64,000 nucleotides of DNA from Manis javanica (Eukaryota > Chordata > Mammalia > Pholidota > Manidae): NCBI RefSeq assembly GCF_040802235.1, contig NC_133158.1, positions 42,908,001-42,972,000 on the forward strand. Reading direction: 5' to 3'. The notes below the pieces were generated by a model that ran no database searches, was not told the origin of the DNA, and worked only from the letters and a program-made list of their open reading frames with translations. Shown here in pieces: positions 1 through 15,556 of this stretch. How positions within the stretch are numbered: the stretch's first letter is position 1; each line of letters starts with the position of its first letter. A program made the position numbers and the translations under genes.

Positions 1-3000
1 ATGCAGACACCGTCGGAAAGGACGCAAAGCCGCCCATACTAAGCTCGACGGGTCGGGTGCGGTCTGTGCATAATTTTGGTGGCGGGGGACGGGAGGGTCG
101 TGAGAGGTAGCTTTTCTTTTTTTTTTTAACTATTTAATGTTGCATTTAATAATTTATATGTGAGTTTCGGTTGAGCACGCTTAAAATACACTTTAGTGAA
201 GTTTGCATTCCACGTGGAAGTTGTGTTGTGCTTATGTTCTGTGTGAAAATCCCCCTTAGACAATCACCCCCAACACGTCCGCGCCCACACACACTTTTTC
301 TCGGAAAAGCAGCTTTTTCTACGTATCGGCGTAGCCTTTGCTGTCTCAGAGACCTGGTTTATAATTCTCCGCTTATGAGTGTTGGGGCCTCCAAACCGGC
401 TTTCAGCTGTAGGTGGCAGGTGCTGGTCTCTGGGGTGGTTCTATGCGTCCCTAGGAGTAAGGCATGTCTGGGATTGGAGTGTGGGCTGTTACAGGCAGTA
501 GCAATAGGCCTGGGGAGAAGAGCTCCTCTCCCGCACCGGCTGCTGGTGCGTTTTCATTCTGGCCTACGAGATGAGAGTAGAGCTTTTGCTATAAGCCTTG
601 AACTTGGCGTTTATCTTAGAAACTTCAGTGAAATGGTGACAAGAGGCATAAAAATGTCACTAACTCAAAGGTGCAATGCTCCTTCCCGGGCCGGGGAGCT
701 GGGAACGGCTCAGGCTGGGAGCGGCGCTCTGGTTATTTTGGTGGTGGCCAAACCACCTTGAATGCCAGCCGGTGGTTAGACCCTGAAAGGCAAGACCCTT
801 GCCATGCGGCTGCTCTTACGCTTTCGGGGGGGCATTTGTCTGATGGAGTCTTCTGGTTGAAGTGGGTATTTGTCATCAGCGAACACATTTCTTGTATTGG
901 AAGAGCAAAGTAAACAACACGTCCCCAGGCTGACTCATCACCCTGCATCCTTAGAATCTGTTACTTCCAGCAACCAGGCCCTTATTTCCTGGGTGGCCTA
1001 GGGTAGGTAGGGTTTCTCCACTTGAGGCGGGACACTTGGGCGATTGCATAGCATGGTAGAAAAGTGTTTTGTCCTTTGACTGGAAACCTTTCCTGCCCTG
1101 CCTGAATCGGGCAAGTGGTGGCGCGTACTGGGGCGGCCAGGTCGAGGTCAGCATCGCCCAATAGGAAGCGATTCACCTGCACTTTGCTGGCCAGGTAGAG
1201 CAGGCTGGGGTTCTGCATATTTGCAGCAAAGGTGGAATTCTCAGAGAATATGGTCAAAGCCCTGCTCATTGTAAAGACAGCTCCTCTCTGTTAATGATTA
1301 ACTGTATTGAGCTTGAGGCTCTCGGTAGGAATTTGTGTCACTGCCGCTGGTTAGCGGAGGGCGGGTGGGCTGGGTGCACCGCAGTCTTGCAGGGCTGCAT
1401 CTACACCCTGGCTTCTGCTCTTGGATAAGCCACCCTCCATCCCCACCCCGCTACTGGCATGCTATTGCCTGGAGTGGGGAATAGGATTTTCCTGGGGTTC
1501 CTGGGTGCAGCCCCCAGCTCTGTACCGCTCCTGGCTAAGTCTTTCCTCTGTTTGAAGGATGACATCTCTCACCCCTACTATGAGGGTCTGGGCCTCTTCT
1601 CTCCCAGGATTGGAGTCAACTGTGACCCTTCCACATGTTACATAGGAGGCATTGCAGGTACAGGTGTGCACCAGGCCAATTTATGTCCACTGTTTCTCTC
1701 TCCAGGAAGCCTGGGGTGTCCTGGCCCCAGCCTTTATGCCTCTCTTTGGCCATAGCAGGGTCTGATCCCCAGCACCTGCCTGGGGCTCCTCTTGGAGGGG
1801 CAGGCTGCCCCAGGCCTTGCAAGCAGATATCTCTGCGTGGGAAGGTTGGGGGCTGCCGAGCCCCAGACACCCTTTGAGGGTCCTCAGGGGGCAGAGAAAC
1901 ACCTACTGGAGGGCTTCCAAGGGCATCTTCTGGGAGTTCAAGAGGAACCTCCACTGATCTTCCTAGCAATGGGTGTGCCTGTGGGGACATGCGGCCTCCC
2001 TGGCTGACCCTCATTAGCAGGTGGGGTCTAAGGATGGGCATGTTACCATCTAGGTGAGAACACGGTGATCCAAAGGCCCCGTTCCCCCATCCCCACCTCA
2101 GGCTAAGAGGAAGCCCTGAATAACAGTGCCTGGCTTGGTGCCGCGCAGCAGCTAATGCACCCTGGGCACCAGCTAGTCTGGGCGAGTCTGAGCAAACCCC
2201 AGGTCTGTAAGTACAGAGCTGACAGTCAGACAAGCCCATTTCTTGTCAATTTTAAAAATAGCAGCGTGGGAACCCCTTGGAGGCACCTTGGGAGCATAAT
2301 TGGATTGGTGCACAGCAGGAAGGCCTAGCTGAGAGGCATCAGCTAACAAATGATTAAACCGTTTTCCCAAAGGTGGTTCCCAGGTCTCTCCCTCTGAGGA
2401 GCTCTTTGTCACCGACGCCTTTCACCACACCCCCATCTTTCCCCTCCCCTGCCTTCCTGGGCACCCCCTGGGTCTCCTTTCCCCCTTTCCAAGGGGTGTG
2501 CTTCCCAAACGGAAGCCGCACTTCCCTTGCCTCTGGACATCTCTGGAATTCCTGAGTCAGGAGGCAAACCCATGCCTTCTCCAGAAAGTGTCTTAGAAAT
2601 GATCAGTCTGACGGGATTTCTGATAATTCTCCCGACCCCGATGGTCTCTGTGGGATACATTTTGGCCAGCTCTCAATGAGAAAAAAAGGGAATTAATATG
2701 AGTGCTAATGAGAAAGTATTGTCAACAAATTGAACCCCAGCTTTGTCCTATGCCCAGAGACCTTTCGTCTGGGACCAAAAGGGGGCCCTGAGGGTGGGGG
2801 CACCTTCTCCATTCCTGCTAGGAGACAGAATTAGCAACCCTTCCCCAAAAGACAAAGGAGGAGACATTTTTTTTGGAATGATTACATTAGAGAAATATGC
2901 TGCCACTCCTACTGAATTATGCCTAATTGTAGAAACACGATTAGCACATCACAGTTTTTAGGTCGTTTTAATTAGGATTGATGTCAGTGGATTTGCGTGG

Positions 3001-5659
3001 CCCTGAACTTCCCTCCTGATAATAAAGACTGGGATTGATGGTGGTAGGACCATGACCCAGACGGCACCATCAAGGTCAGTGCACTCCCAGCCCCTTACCA
3101 GCTCCTGGCTCTGGGACTGGTTTGAAAAGTCTGTGCAGGCCCTCAGGTAATAATAGTAATCGCAGTAATAGGTCTGCAGTTTCTTAGTGTTTTTGTCAAC
3201 ATAAACCAGAAACTCCACTTCTAGGAAAAAGTGTATTAAAAAAAAACTGCCACTGACCAAAAGAAAAAAAAATTGGTGTTTTCTTCGAGTGAAAAGCGTT
3301 TTCTGTCTTTTCTGAGGGCCCATTTCAGGCTTATTGAATCGCAAATGCCACCAGGGATGACAATGGCATCCCAAAGCTGGTGTTGGCCACTGGGGGTGTC
3401 CCAGGGGAGGAGGAGAGCACCCCTGCGGGTATCCCGGAAGCAGTTGAACAAGTCCTAGAGGATGCAGTCATTTGGATATGGGCTTAGTTGTTACTAGAAT
3501 ATAAACTGGATGAACATTTTTTTGTGCCAACCCTTGTGAACACAACCAGTGCGGGCCTTAGGGAACCCTGGCCAACCCGACTCCCCAGGCCTGTGCAAAA
3601 CAGCCGGCCTCTGCAGCCACTTGAATGTCCACAGGCCTTCCTGGAACCCCTGCCTCTCCCAGGGGGTGTGGACATGGGCAGGGTCCTTCCTACCCTAAGG
3701 CATCTGTCTGGTTTGAGTTGTCACAAGGGGCCAGGAACCAACTTCTTTACCAGGACAGCTGGTTTTCTTCAATGAAATGTCCTGAATGTGCGTTCAGTTG
3801 TGTAAAGCCTGCCTGGCATTTATTCCAAAGAGGCTATGGGCTCTCTTAGACTAGTCAAGCTGTGAGCTTTCTGGAGCCAACCAACAGTAGTGGCTTTTTT
3901 TAATTTTTAATTTTTTTGTAACTAAGGTAAATGGGGTCTCTGTGTTCAATGGAAAGAGCCTGGGGCAGGGGAAAGAGCAGGAACTTGCTGAACTTGGTGT
4001 GCTGGGGAGGGAAGAGTGACCAGCTGCCAGCAGAGTCACTGATGAGCTCACCAATCAGAAGTCACCTGGGCTTAGGTATTAAGCCCTTTGGGCAAATGGA
4101 AGAAAACACTTTTTTTTGCAGATTGGCTCAGAGCTTCCACTTAGCAAGATACTCAGCCTTAAAGTAATTGACTTTGTTCTCAAGGTCCCATCTGTTACCA
4201 GTCAGCTTTGGCACTGGGCTCACCCTCTGAATGTCAGCTGAAAAGTGGAAAATGACTTCCTTAAAGGCCAGCCCATCAACATCTGGCAGTCTGTGCCTCA
4301 GAACCTGCAGACCAGGAGGGGAGGCCAGCACCGTGCCACACTGCAAGTGGGTCCCCGCATATCCTGCAGCAGGACCCATCTCAGTGCTGAGCAGCCACAG
4401 TGCCCTGCCAGGGACGCACGCTGGGAGGGGGTAGGTGGCAAGCCAGTCACTGTGAAAGAAGGTAAAAGCAATAGGACCCGACAAGTCACAAAACTGATTC
4501 TTAACAAAACAGGAACAGAAGCAGCAGCTGGTGGCCCTGGGATGGTGAGGAGAGTTGCTGGAAGTGGTCATGGTACTCGCACAGTGGAGGTGACAACCAG
4601 GGCTTCCCCCCCGGGTGTCCTTTCCTGTCTCCTTGAGTGACACTGCAGGCGTCCAGCCCTTCCTGCCTTAGAGACCGGCCCTGGTTGGGGTCCGTCCCTG
4701 TGGTCTCTGGCCCTGAGCTGAGGCTGCAGGGAGGGGCTGGCCCCAGATCCTTCCCATTGGAGCGGGGAGCGGCTCTTCAGCCAGGCCAAAACTGCACTGC
4801 CCTGGTTAGCTTGCTCTCTTTAACTGGCCATTCAACCAGCATACTAAGAAAGCAAGCCACACGGAACTCAACCTTTGTTTTATAGTAGCTGACTGGTTTC
4901 TAAGGTTAGTGGGAGTCTTTGCTCCTTGAGGAATTTGTTCAAAATCAAACTCTTGCCCCCCACCTTGTGCTTCTACTCCATGAATGCCCAGTGACCCCGG
5001 GCAGAGATCTGGAGTGTGGATCTTGTTACTCCTCCACATCCACTCAGTCATCAGCTCTCACTGATTCTCCTTCAGAAAGTGCCCTGTGTCTGCTGGCTTC
5101 CCCCTGCCCACTGCAGCCAGCTTGCCAGGGCCGGTGGCCATCTAGAGTATGTCCTGCTTCCTGGAGGCAGAGTTGGCTGCTGCAGCTTTTGGCCAGCTGT
5201 GTAATTCGGGATTCCTCATGCTGGCTGGCTGGCCTTTCCCTCTGCGAAATGTTTTCCTAACTGTAAGGGAAACCTGGCAGCACATAGACTCAGAGAGGAG
5301 GTCAAATTAATAAGAAATGGACTGGTTTTGTGGGTACAGTTTCAGACTCTGCAGACTAGGCAGTGGGAGCAGGTGCAGTCGGTGGGGTGGCCAGGTGCCT
5401 TCCAGCTCCACAAGACCCCTGCAGCCAAATGCGCAGCTGTGGGTCTGGGCAGGCCTGCTTGTGTAGGAATCTGCATTCTGGGGGAGCCCCTCTGGCTGCC
5501 CAGCCTGCTGCCTGTGTGGCGGGGTGTGGATGCCGGAGCTGCTCAGTTCCAGCTCCCATAGCGTAGGTCTGGGTGTGTGGTTCTAGGCTTTTCCTTTTAG
5601 GAGCTTTGTTAGAAAGCAGGTTTCTCAGCACCCTCCCAGAACCCATTCTCCAAGAGACA

Positions 5660-6985
5660 GATTAAAACTTTTTTATTGGATAAATTTGACATGTCATATT
5701 GTATACATTTAAGGTATTTATTGTGTTACTTTTATACATTTATACATCGTTAACATGGTTGTCTTTGGGATGGTATTTATTACATTATATACTTATAATA
5801 TTGTCTGTTCAATAAACTCTGTAATCAGTCTCTGTGGCTCATTTTGTACTGGTTACAAGCTTGACCCTTAAATGCTACCAGTGTTATCCCCCCAACCCCG
5901 CCCTCTGGTCCCTTGGTCACCACTATTTTGCTCTCTCTCTCTTTTTGAACGTTTGATTTCTTAGGTTCCTATGTGGTGTCCATTACTTTCCCTTGTCTTA
6001 TCTCACTTACTATAATGTGCTCAGCCTCCATCCTTGTTGCAAATGGCAGGATATTCTCCTTTCTCATGGCTGAATAATATTCCGTCATGTACATTTATCA
6101 CATCTTTTTTATCCCTCCTCTGATGGGGGCATTTGGGTTGTTCCATATCTTGGCTGTTGTGAATAGTGCTTGATAAACACAGGACTGAGTGTGTCTCGTT
6201 GAAGTCCTGTTTTCATTTACTTTGGGTATATACCCAGAAGTAGGATTGCTGAGTCATATGGTAGGTCTATTTTAAAGTTTTTGAGGAACCCGCATACTGT
6301 TCTCCATAGTGGTTGGACTGATTTGCATTCCTGCCAACAGTGCCCGGGGCTCCCTTTCCCGCACCTCCTCCGGAGGAGCATCGCTGTCTCCTGTCTCCCT
6401 GATGACCTCCGTTCTAGCAGCAGAGAGGGTAGCTCACTGTAGTTTTGGCTTGTATTTCCCTGATGATTAGTGACATGGAGCATCTTCTCATGTGCCTGTT
6501 GCCCATTTCAATGACCTCTTTGGAAAAATGTCTGTTTAGTTCTTCTGGCCATTTTTAAACCAGATTATTTTTGTGTTTTAGATATTAAGCCCTTGTCTGA
6601 TACATGGTTTGCAAAATTCTCCCATTCTGTAAGAGGCCTTCTCATTTTGTTCATGGTTTTTTTTGCTTTGCCAGCAGCTGTTGAGTTGGATATAACACCT
6701 TTGATGGTTTTTGCTTACTTCGTGCTTTTGGTGTCACCCAGAAGATCATGGCCACGACCAGTACTGACGCGCTTCCCCCTACATTTTCCTCTGGGAGTTT
6801 TGTGTTTTCAGATTTCCCATCTGTGATCCGTTTGATGTGGTCTTTGTGAGTGGCGTGATAGAGGGGCTCGAGTTCATCGTCCGGCAGTGTTGCCAGCATT
6901 GTGGCTTTAAGAGACTGTTCTTTTTTGTTCTTTGCTCCTGTTCTGGTTGAATATCAGTTGACCGTAGAAACAGATTTAAATTAAA
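5660..6985 (-). mobile_element. L1 LINE fragment, antisense (3' UTR and ORF2 3' part)
   Basis: Read on the + strand it shows the usual reverse L1 order. A T-rich tail side lies at 5660-5690, then the CTCACTTACTATAATGTGCTCAG and GGCTGAATAATATTCCGTC regions, then the GGTATATACCCAGAAGTAGG and TTGCATTCCTGCCAACAGTG segments of the ORF2 end. It stops near 6985. It is heavily mutated with no open frame, so it is an old, dead copy. Confidence 0.85.
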
Positions 6986-7824
6986 TGCTGGGAGTACTTA
7001 TGAGGATGATTCCGCACTGAAGCGGTTTATTTTAAATTTGGCTCATGTGCTTTAGCTTGGTCTCTGTCAGGGCTTCTCAGATGTGGTGCTGTTGGTGTTT
7101 GGGGCCACATGGGCCTTGGCCTGGGGGGCTGTCTCATTCGTTGTAGGGTTGAGCGATGCTCCAGGTCTCGACCCACTGGATGCCAGTGGCAGCCCCCCCA
7201 TTTGTGAGAGCCAGAATGTCTCCTGTCCCCAATGTCTCCCAGGGACAAAGTTGCCCTTCTGTGAGAATCACTGGTCTATCCCCAGTGTCTGTCCCTGGAT
7301 GCCCACTCTGCAGCCCCTTGGCATGTGCTTATGTGGGGTGCAGCCCCCAGCTGCAGGGCTTGGATGGTTTGGCAGAGAGGCTGAGATCCTGTCTAAGCCC
7401 CTGGTGCCCGTGTGGGAGCAGGGCCTGGAAACCTGCATCTCCGCAAGCCTCCTGGCTGTTCACGTCTGAGCCTGTGCGTAAGAACCACTGGCCCGGATTG
7501 TACACAGTCAAGCTCTGTCCTCATGGCATTCAGCCCTTGTCCTGAGTGCACTCTGGGACTTTTGACCCATAATGCTAACATAGACTGTGACACTGGGATT
7601 CCAGTCTGCACAGGCAGCACCTGGAAGTGACCTTGGACTGGGGCTGGCATGATTCCCGTGGGGGGCTGGAGAGCACATGCCTCAGGTCCTGCCGGCTGGG
7701 CCTCTGCAAACGCACCTCACTGCCTCCATGCGCAAAGGCAGCCCGGCCCACGGGGACGTGGATGGTGTCACAGAAGTGGGGCAGGTGGTACACAGCAGTC
7801 TGGCAGTTTCTCAGATGGCTAAGC

Positions 7825-8272
7825 ACAGCATTAGTCACAACAGGCAAAAGATGGAAATGACCCAAGTGCCCATCGACAGGTGAATGGATGAGTGAAATGT
7901 GTGTGTTCATGCAGCAGAGTGGTAGTAAGCTGTAACAAGGGGTGGGTTTCAGGTATACGGTACAGCACGGATGCCCCTTGAACACATGACGCTGAGTGAG
8001 ATAAGCCAGACACAGAAGGTCAAACACTGCAGGATTCCACTCACTCGAGGTCCCCAGGGCAGACACGTTCAGAGGGAGGGGAGTGGGGAAGAGGCAGTGG
8101 GGGAGGGCATATTGATCAATGGGCACAGTTGGTGTTGGGGGCGATGGAGAAGATTTGGGAGTAGATGTCACTGTGATCGCACAGTATTGTTGACTGTAGG
8201 TAACGCCTTTGAATCAGACACTGAGCAGTGAGAACTAGTATGTTACGTGTGTGTCACTACGTTTAAAAAGGG
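7825..8272 (+). mobile_element. L1 LINE 3' end, sense
   Basis: Recognisable L1 landmarks are CACAACAGGCAAAAGATGG, CCCAAGTGCCCATCGACAGG, GAGTGAGATAAGCCAGACAC and the terminal CACTACGTTTAAAAAGG. Identity to the L1 consensus as I know it is low, so this is an old copy. Confidence 0.75.
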
Positions 8273-8753
8273 GTTCTTGGGCAGTAGTCTGCAGGCCCCG
8301 GCTTCAGGCTACCTCTCACTGATGTAGGGTGGGGCGGTCAGGAGTGGCCGGGCCAGCAGGGGGGTGGGGTGGGCTTAACAAAGGTGACTCAGGTTCTTTC
8401 GTGGATAATTTGTTACAGCTTGTAAACTTCTCTTCCCTCATCTCAGAGAGGGATCGTCAGCGGGGGCCTCCTCACCCTGTGACACCTGAGCGTGCGCTGG
8501 TTCAGAGATACCCGGGTCTGCAGAAAATAATGAGAATTTCTCTTTTCCTCACTTAGGATAAACTTGTGATGCATAAATGTGTTTGTGTAGCCATAGGACC
8601 AAAGACTTCAGAAAGCCCAGAGTTTAGTTATAGGACACTGAAGTGAGCTCTCTGCACATGCATGCATGCACATACTTGCACGTGTGTATGCTTTTTGGTG
8701 ATTTCTCAGCCTTTTGGAGCTGGTTGCCGCTTGGCAGTGGTGCTTCGTGTTAG

Positions 8754-9347
<594 letters not shown>

Positions 9348-11094
9348 TGAGTCTGAATTGTGGGCACCCTGGATAAAGAGATTGTGGATTTGCACATTGG
9401 GGTCTTATCGGATGCCTTGTGAAATCAAGTTAGAAGTCAGACCGAGGATCAGCTGTCTCCGTGGAGTCCCCAGGCTCCGTGGTTTGAGGCTGCATTTCCC
9501 CTCAGTGGTTTTAGGGGCTGGGGGCTGGGGGAGCATGGGGATGCTCTGAAACCAGGCTGCAGAGGGCTGTGGAAGAGCCTCTGAAGTGGAAGAGCCTCTT
9601 CCAGTAATGCAAGGCCTGAGTTCTGCCCCCCACCTGTCTTTGGGAGAGGTTTATGGAACACAGGGAAGTAACAACTAAAAACGAGGTACCGGCCCCCTGC
9701 AGTCGGCAGTCAGTGATGCCAGGTTTGTATTGCGCTGAGCATGTCTCCTTTGGAAGGCAGCAGCCTGGGTCTGCTGTCCACACCGTGGGGGCACATGGCA
9801 TGAGGTTCTCCACAAGGTGCTGTTCACATGCTCGGGAGGCCCAGGGTTGTATGCTGACCCGTAAGACACACTTCCCTTTCCCTTCCATTTGGGAAGGCAG
9901 ATTGGCGCATGAGTGAGTGAGAAGGTCCCCAGAGCAGTGGGCTGGGACACAGGCGGGGGTCATGCCACGTGCTCTGACACTGCTGTCCCAGGCTGCATTG
10001 TGCTCTCAGGACACCACCGCCCCCCGTGGCCTGAGGAGAAGGAGGGGCCTGAGTCCATTGTGGCCTGCCCCCCAGCTCTCTCAGGGCCTCTATTTCCTCA
10101 CCCATGACAGTGACAAGTGGCCTGTACGTGGCTACCCCAGACTTTTCAGTGGGCACAGTGCTCCTGGCTGAGCCAGCCTGGGGCTGGTGGAGAAGTCGAT
10201 TTCACTTTGGACAGTAATTCAAGTTGCCCCTTGAATAGGCATTGCTTAGTAGTAAGATTCTGGCAGGAAGATGGCAGTGCCCTCCTGCTAACGTGAAGCG
10301 GGGAATGGTTTGGTTTGAGTGGGATCCCTGGTGGCTCCCAGTGTCCCCTGGAGTCTGGGATTCCTGGGAGGCCTCTTTCCTTCTGGCTGCTCATGCTGGT
10401 TTCCCATGTGGACCCTGCACCACCCACTAGCATTAGACTTGTTTTAGGGAAGTGGGGTCCAGTGGGCATCACGTAACAGTGAGGCCTATCTCAAACTTGG
10501 ATATGTACAAGAAAGGGGAGATAAGATAGTGACCAGTCCCTGCTGGGGCCAGGGCCCCACCCCCACTGCAGGAGCTGCCGGACCTTCCATGGGGGTGCAG
10601 AATGGGTAGTGGCCCCTGCCAGGCTGAGGCTCGGGTTAAGTCACCAGCTGGTGTTGCCCACTGTAGGTCATCAAGCAGGAGGGAGAACGGGTTCTGCGCC
10701 CCTGGAACCCTTGCTTTCCCCTGCAGCCTGCCGCTTTCTGTGAGGTACTCATGACCTGCATGTGGCACATGGAAGTCACACAAGGGCAGAGTGGGCAGCA
10801 GGGTTTAGGTGTCCAGGCACCATGGGGTGGGGATGGAGTTACTTCTGCAACTGCAACTTGGAGGTGAGGGTAGGATGGAGATTTAGGCCATCAGAGCATA
10901 TGGGGCCTCTCCTCCTGAGTGGCGTGGCGTCCTGGGGAGCCCAGCCCTCTGCCCCGGCTCTGCCCCTGGAGAACGGGCCACACCTGTGTGGTTGGAGGGC
11001 TTGTCCTGGCCTATGCAGGTGCTCAGGGAGGGTGGCGCTGTTGGAGCTGGTGTTTTTGTGGACAGGAGTCATCTTTTCCACAGTGGGGGTGTTG

Positions 11095-11160
11095 GCGTTC
11101 ATCCAGGGATTGTCCCCAGTGCTGGGTACACAGTAGGCATGTTGTACCTGCTCAGTAAGG
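11095..11160 (+). mobile_element. Possible L2 3'-end scrap
   Basis: TTGTCCCCAGTGCTGGGTAC, ACAGTAGGCATGTTG and CTGCTCAGTAAG resemble the last 60 bases of L2. Confidence 0.4.
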
Positions 11161-13069
11161 TGGTGAGAGCTGTGCTCTGCCTGGTACACTGTAGGCTGCT
11201 TTCCTTGCTGTCTGTACTGTGGCAGCTCATGAGCTTCCTCCCTTGAATACTTTTTTTTTCCTCTCTGTTATAAACCCCTACTTGGCAGGCCCAGTGCTTT
11301 GTAGCAGTTTTAGTAAGAGTTGGTGAAGATTCTTTTAAAAACCTAGCAGTGGGTAATAAGGAGCCTAGGGTGGCTGAGTAGGGAGTGGGGAAAAGCCTGC
11401 ATGGACGGGTCCCGGCTGATAGGGAGCAGAGGGATCCCAGAGTGAACCGCAGCGCCTGGGCAGCTGGGGGCACCGGTCAGGGGCAGACCCACCCTGCTTC
11501 CCTGGCATGCTGCAGGGTCCTGCATGGCCACTTGTCTGCGGCCCCCTCTAGCAGAGTTAGTCTATGAGCCCCAGACAGGACGTATGTGCTTAGTAATCTG
11601 GGCATGCAGGGCAGTGGGGGCCTCTTTTGGGGTCCAAGTCGGCTGAGTGATTGGCCACAGGATTTCTGGGCAGTTTTCAGTCTGTGATTATTTGAAGCAA
11701 TACAACAGTAATTTCAGAATCTTGAAATAAGATTGTAAATTGTCAGCCACATCCCTTCCCCCTGTGCCCCTGAAGGCTTCCTTTCTCAGCCTGGAGAGGA
11801 CGATTGGGACGGGAAAGTCACACAGCAGCTGCCTACCTCCTTTGCAAAGCATGTTAAAGATACTCGTAAAATTAATACTTGGTATTCATGTTACATATAC
11901 TAAGTATTAATATTAAAATACTAATTTTAACATTGGTACTAAACCCATGTCAAGTTGAAAGTGAAATAACCGCTTAAAATCTCAGGCTACCTCTGGCCCC
12001 CTTGCCCAGAGCAGACTGTTCAGAGGGTTTCCTGGGGTCCTGTTCTCCCGAGTTTGACATGGCCTTTCTCTCCGAGGCCGCACAGCCCTGGCCACCCCCT
12101 TCACTGGTCCCAGCCAGCCGGACCCGAGAGGGGTGGGATCGCGCCTCGGGGGAGCCGTGAGCTCTGAGCTCTGGGAGGTGCTGCAGCAGAGGCTGGGTGT
12201 GAAGGTTACGGCTCATCGGGGTTTCCATGGGGTCCCACTGTTGAGGAAGCGGGCAGTCAGGCCCTGGGTGGGAAGGGCTTGGGGAGCCACCTGAGAAGCC
12301 CTTGGGGCCCAGGCCATCAGAGAACTCTAGTTTCTCAGTTTGCATTTTGACTGCTGTTTTTTACATAGAATTTAAGGTTATTTTCTCTCACCAAGTATGT
12401 GTTGAAGTGGCTGGCTCTATCTGAAAGTAGCAGAAATAGAGAAAAAAGTCTACAAACGGGACACTGGGTGCCAAGACCCCTGCACCCCAGTCTGCCTTCA
12501 TTTTGGAATGTAAAGTGTTCCAGCTGCCGAGTTTGGGCTGAAACTTTCCCCCTCCCCAGCGTGTTTCACGAGTTGCCGTGCTCTGCGCTTTCTCAGGCCT
12601 CGAGCTGCTTACAGGGGTCTGCACGGTCACGCTGATGGGTTTGCTCTGGGGAACTTGGGGTTTCCTTCCCAGAACGGGGAATTCCCTGAGGGTCGGAGGA
12701 AGGCAGCTGTCAGGAGCCCAGAAATGGCCAGGCTGGCCTCACTGGTGAGGACCTGGTGCAGCTGGCCGCAGGTGGGGCGGGTCCCGCCCTGCGGGCTTCC
12801 TTCCCGTCACCTCCCCGCAGGTGTGGTCAGAGATCACTGAAGGACCAAGTGATAAATCTCCCCGTGTTTGGTGGCGATGACACCAGGCTGTTGGCCCATC
12901 TCGGCATGGTGAGCCCAGAGTGAAGGCCTGACTCAGCCTCATTTCCCGTCACTCTATGGGTGTGTTTGGGGAGGAACTGTAGAGGTAATTAGGCGGCTTA
13001 AAAAAAAAATCCATAAGCCTTGAAGGATAATACAAAAGGGTTGTTTTCCACGTGGATCCTGAGTCCTTA

Positions 13070-13130
13070 ATGCCAGTGAGTGTGGCCCAAGACCACACAG
13101 CGCTGACGGGTGGGATTCACACCAGGAGGA
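13070..13130 (-). mobile_element. Possible MIR scrap, antisense
   Basis: GGCCCAAGACCACACAGCGC followed by GGTGGGATTCACACC resembles the reverse MIR core. Confidence 0.4.
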
Positions 13131-13793
13131 GGGGAGCTGGGGAAGCTGGCCCCAGAGCCTGTGATGGCTTCACTCTCCCTGTGTGGAGTGAATGGCTTCA
13201 GGACCCCCTCAGGGCCTTTGTCCACAGGAAACGAGGAGGAGGTGGAGGTGTGGGGCTGCGGTGACCGGGTCCAGGCACGTATCAGACCTTTTGTTGGGGG
13301 GGGGGGCAATGTGTCTGGTGAAGGAGCTGGCAAGTGTCTGCTGATGCCCAGACATTCCAGGTGGAGAACAGAATGCCCTGCCGTGGCTGTGCAGTGTTTT
13401 GTTTGATTTAAAGGGCTTCTGAAGATGCGTTTCCCTTAAAGAGCTTGCAGCCACTTGCCCGCCTCCCAGCTGGCTGATTGCAGAACCAGCTGCCCTAGCA
13501 CCAGGCCTCGCTCTCTGCGTGTCACCTGAAAACTCCAGGGTTGCTTTTCCCTTTGTGCCGACTTGGGCAGTCAGCCACAGAGGCAGGTAGTGCCCGACAG
13601 CAAGAAGTGTCCAGTTCTGTCCTCGTGAATCCCTCTGTTCAAACGTCATCTGGTCCCTGTCCATCAGGCTCTTAGTGGCTTCAGACTTGGTTCTTCCTGA
13701 GCTGTTGGGCGCCCCTGGCTGCTGGGGGCACACAGGTGGTGCCTCTGCCTGAACGCACCCATGCAGCGGCAGCAGGGGACCCCTGCAGTCTGA

Positions 13794-15506
<1,713 letters not shown>

Positions 15507-15556
15507 CTTTGCCATTGTGCTCTGGGGTGTGCTTACACAGAAGAAACCATTTGCAG
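15507..15556 (+). CDS. RIPK4: RIPK4 exon 4: 50-base exon of the kinase C-lobe
   Basis: A 50-base exon: one base completing Ser, 16 codons FAIVLWGVLTQKKPFA, and one base of the next Asp codon. The acceptor is CCCTTCCAG at 15498-15506; the donor is GCAG|GTGAGT at 15557. It encodes the alpha-F helix core with the invariant Trp-Gly pair (LWGVLTQKKPF) that anchors the C-lobe. Fifty is not a multiple of three, so skipping it would break the frame. The exon is too short to stand out as an open reading frame and is supported by homology and matching phases on both sides. Confidence 0.95.

Noticed and set aside
1..200. RIPK4 exon 1 at the window start
   Set aside because: Checked for the glycine-loop and AIK-lysine coding sequence and a phase-2 donor. 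Neither is present; only CpG-rich sequence is seen.
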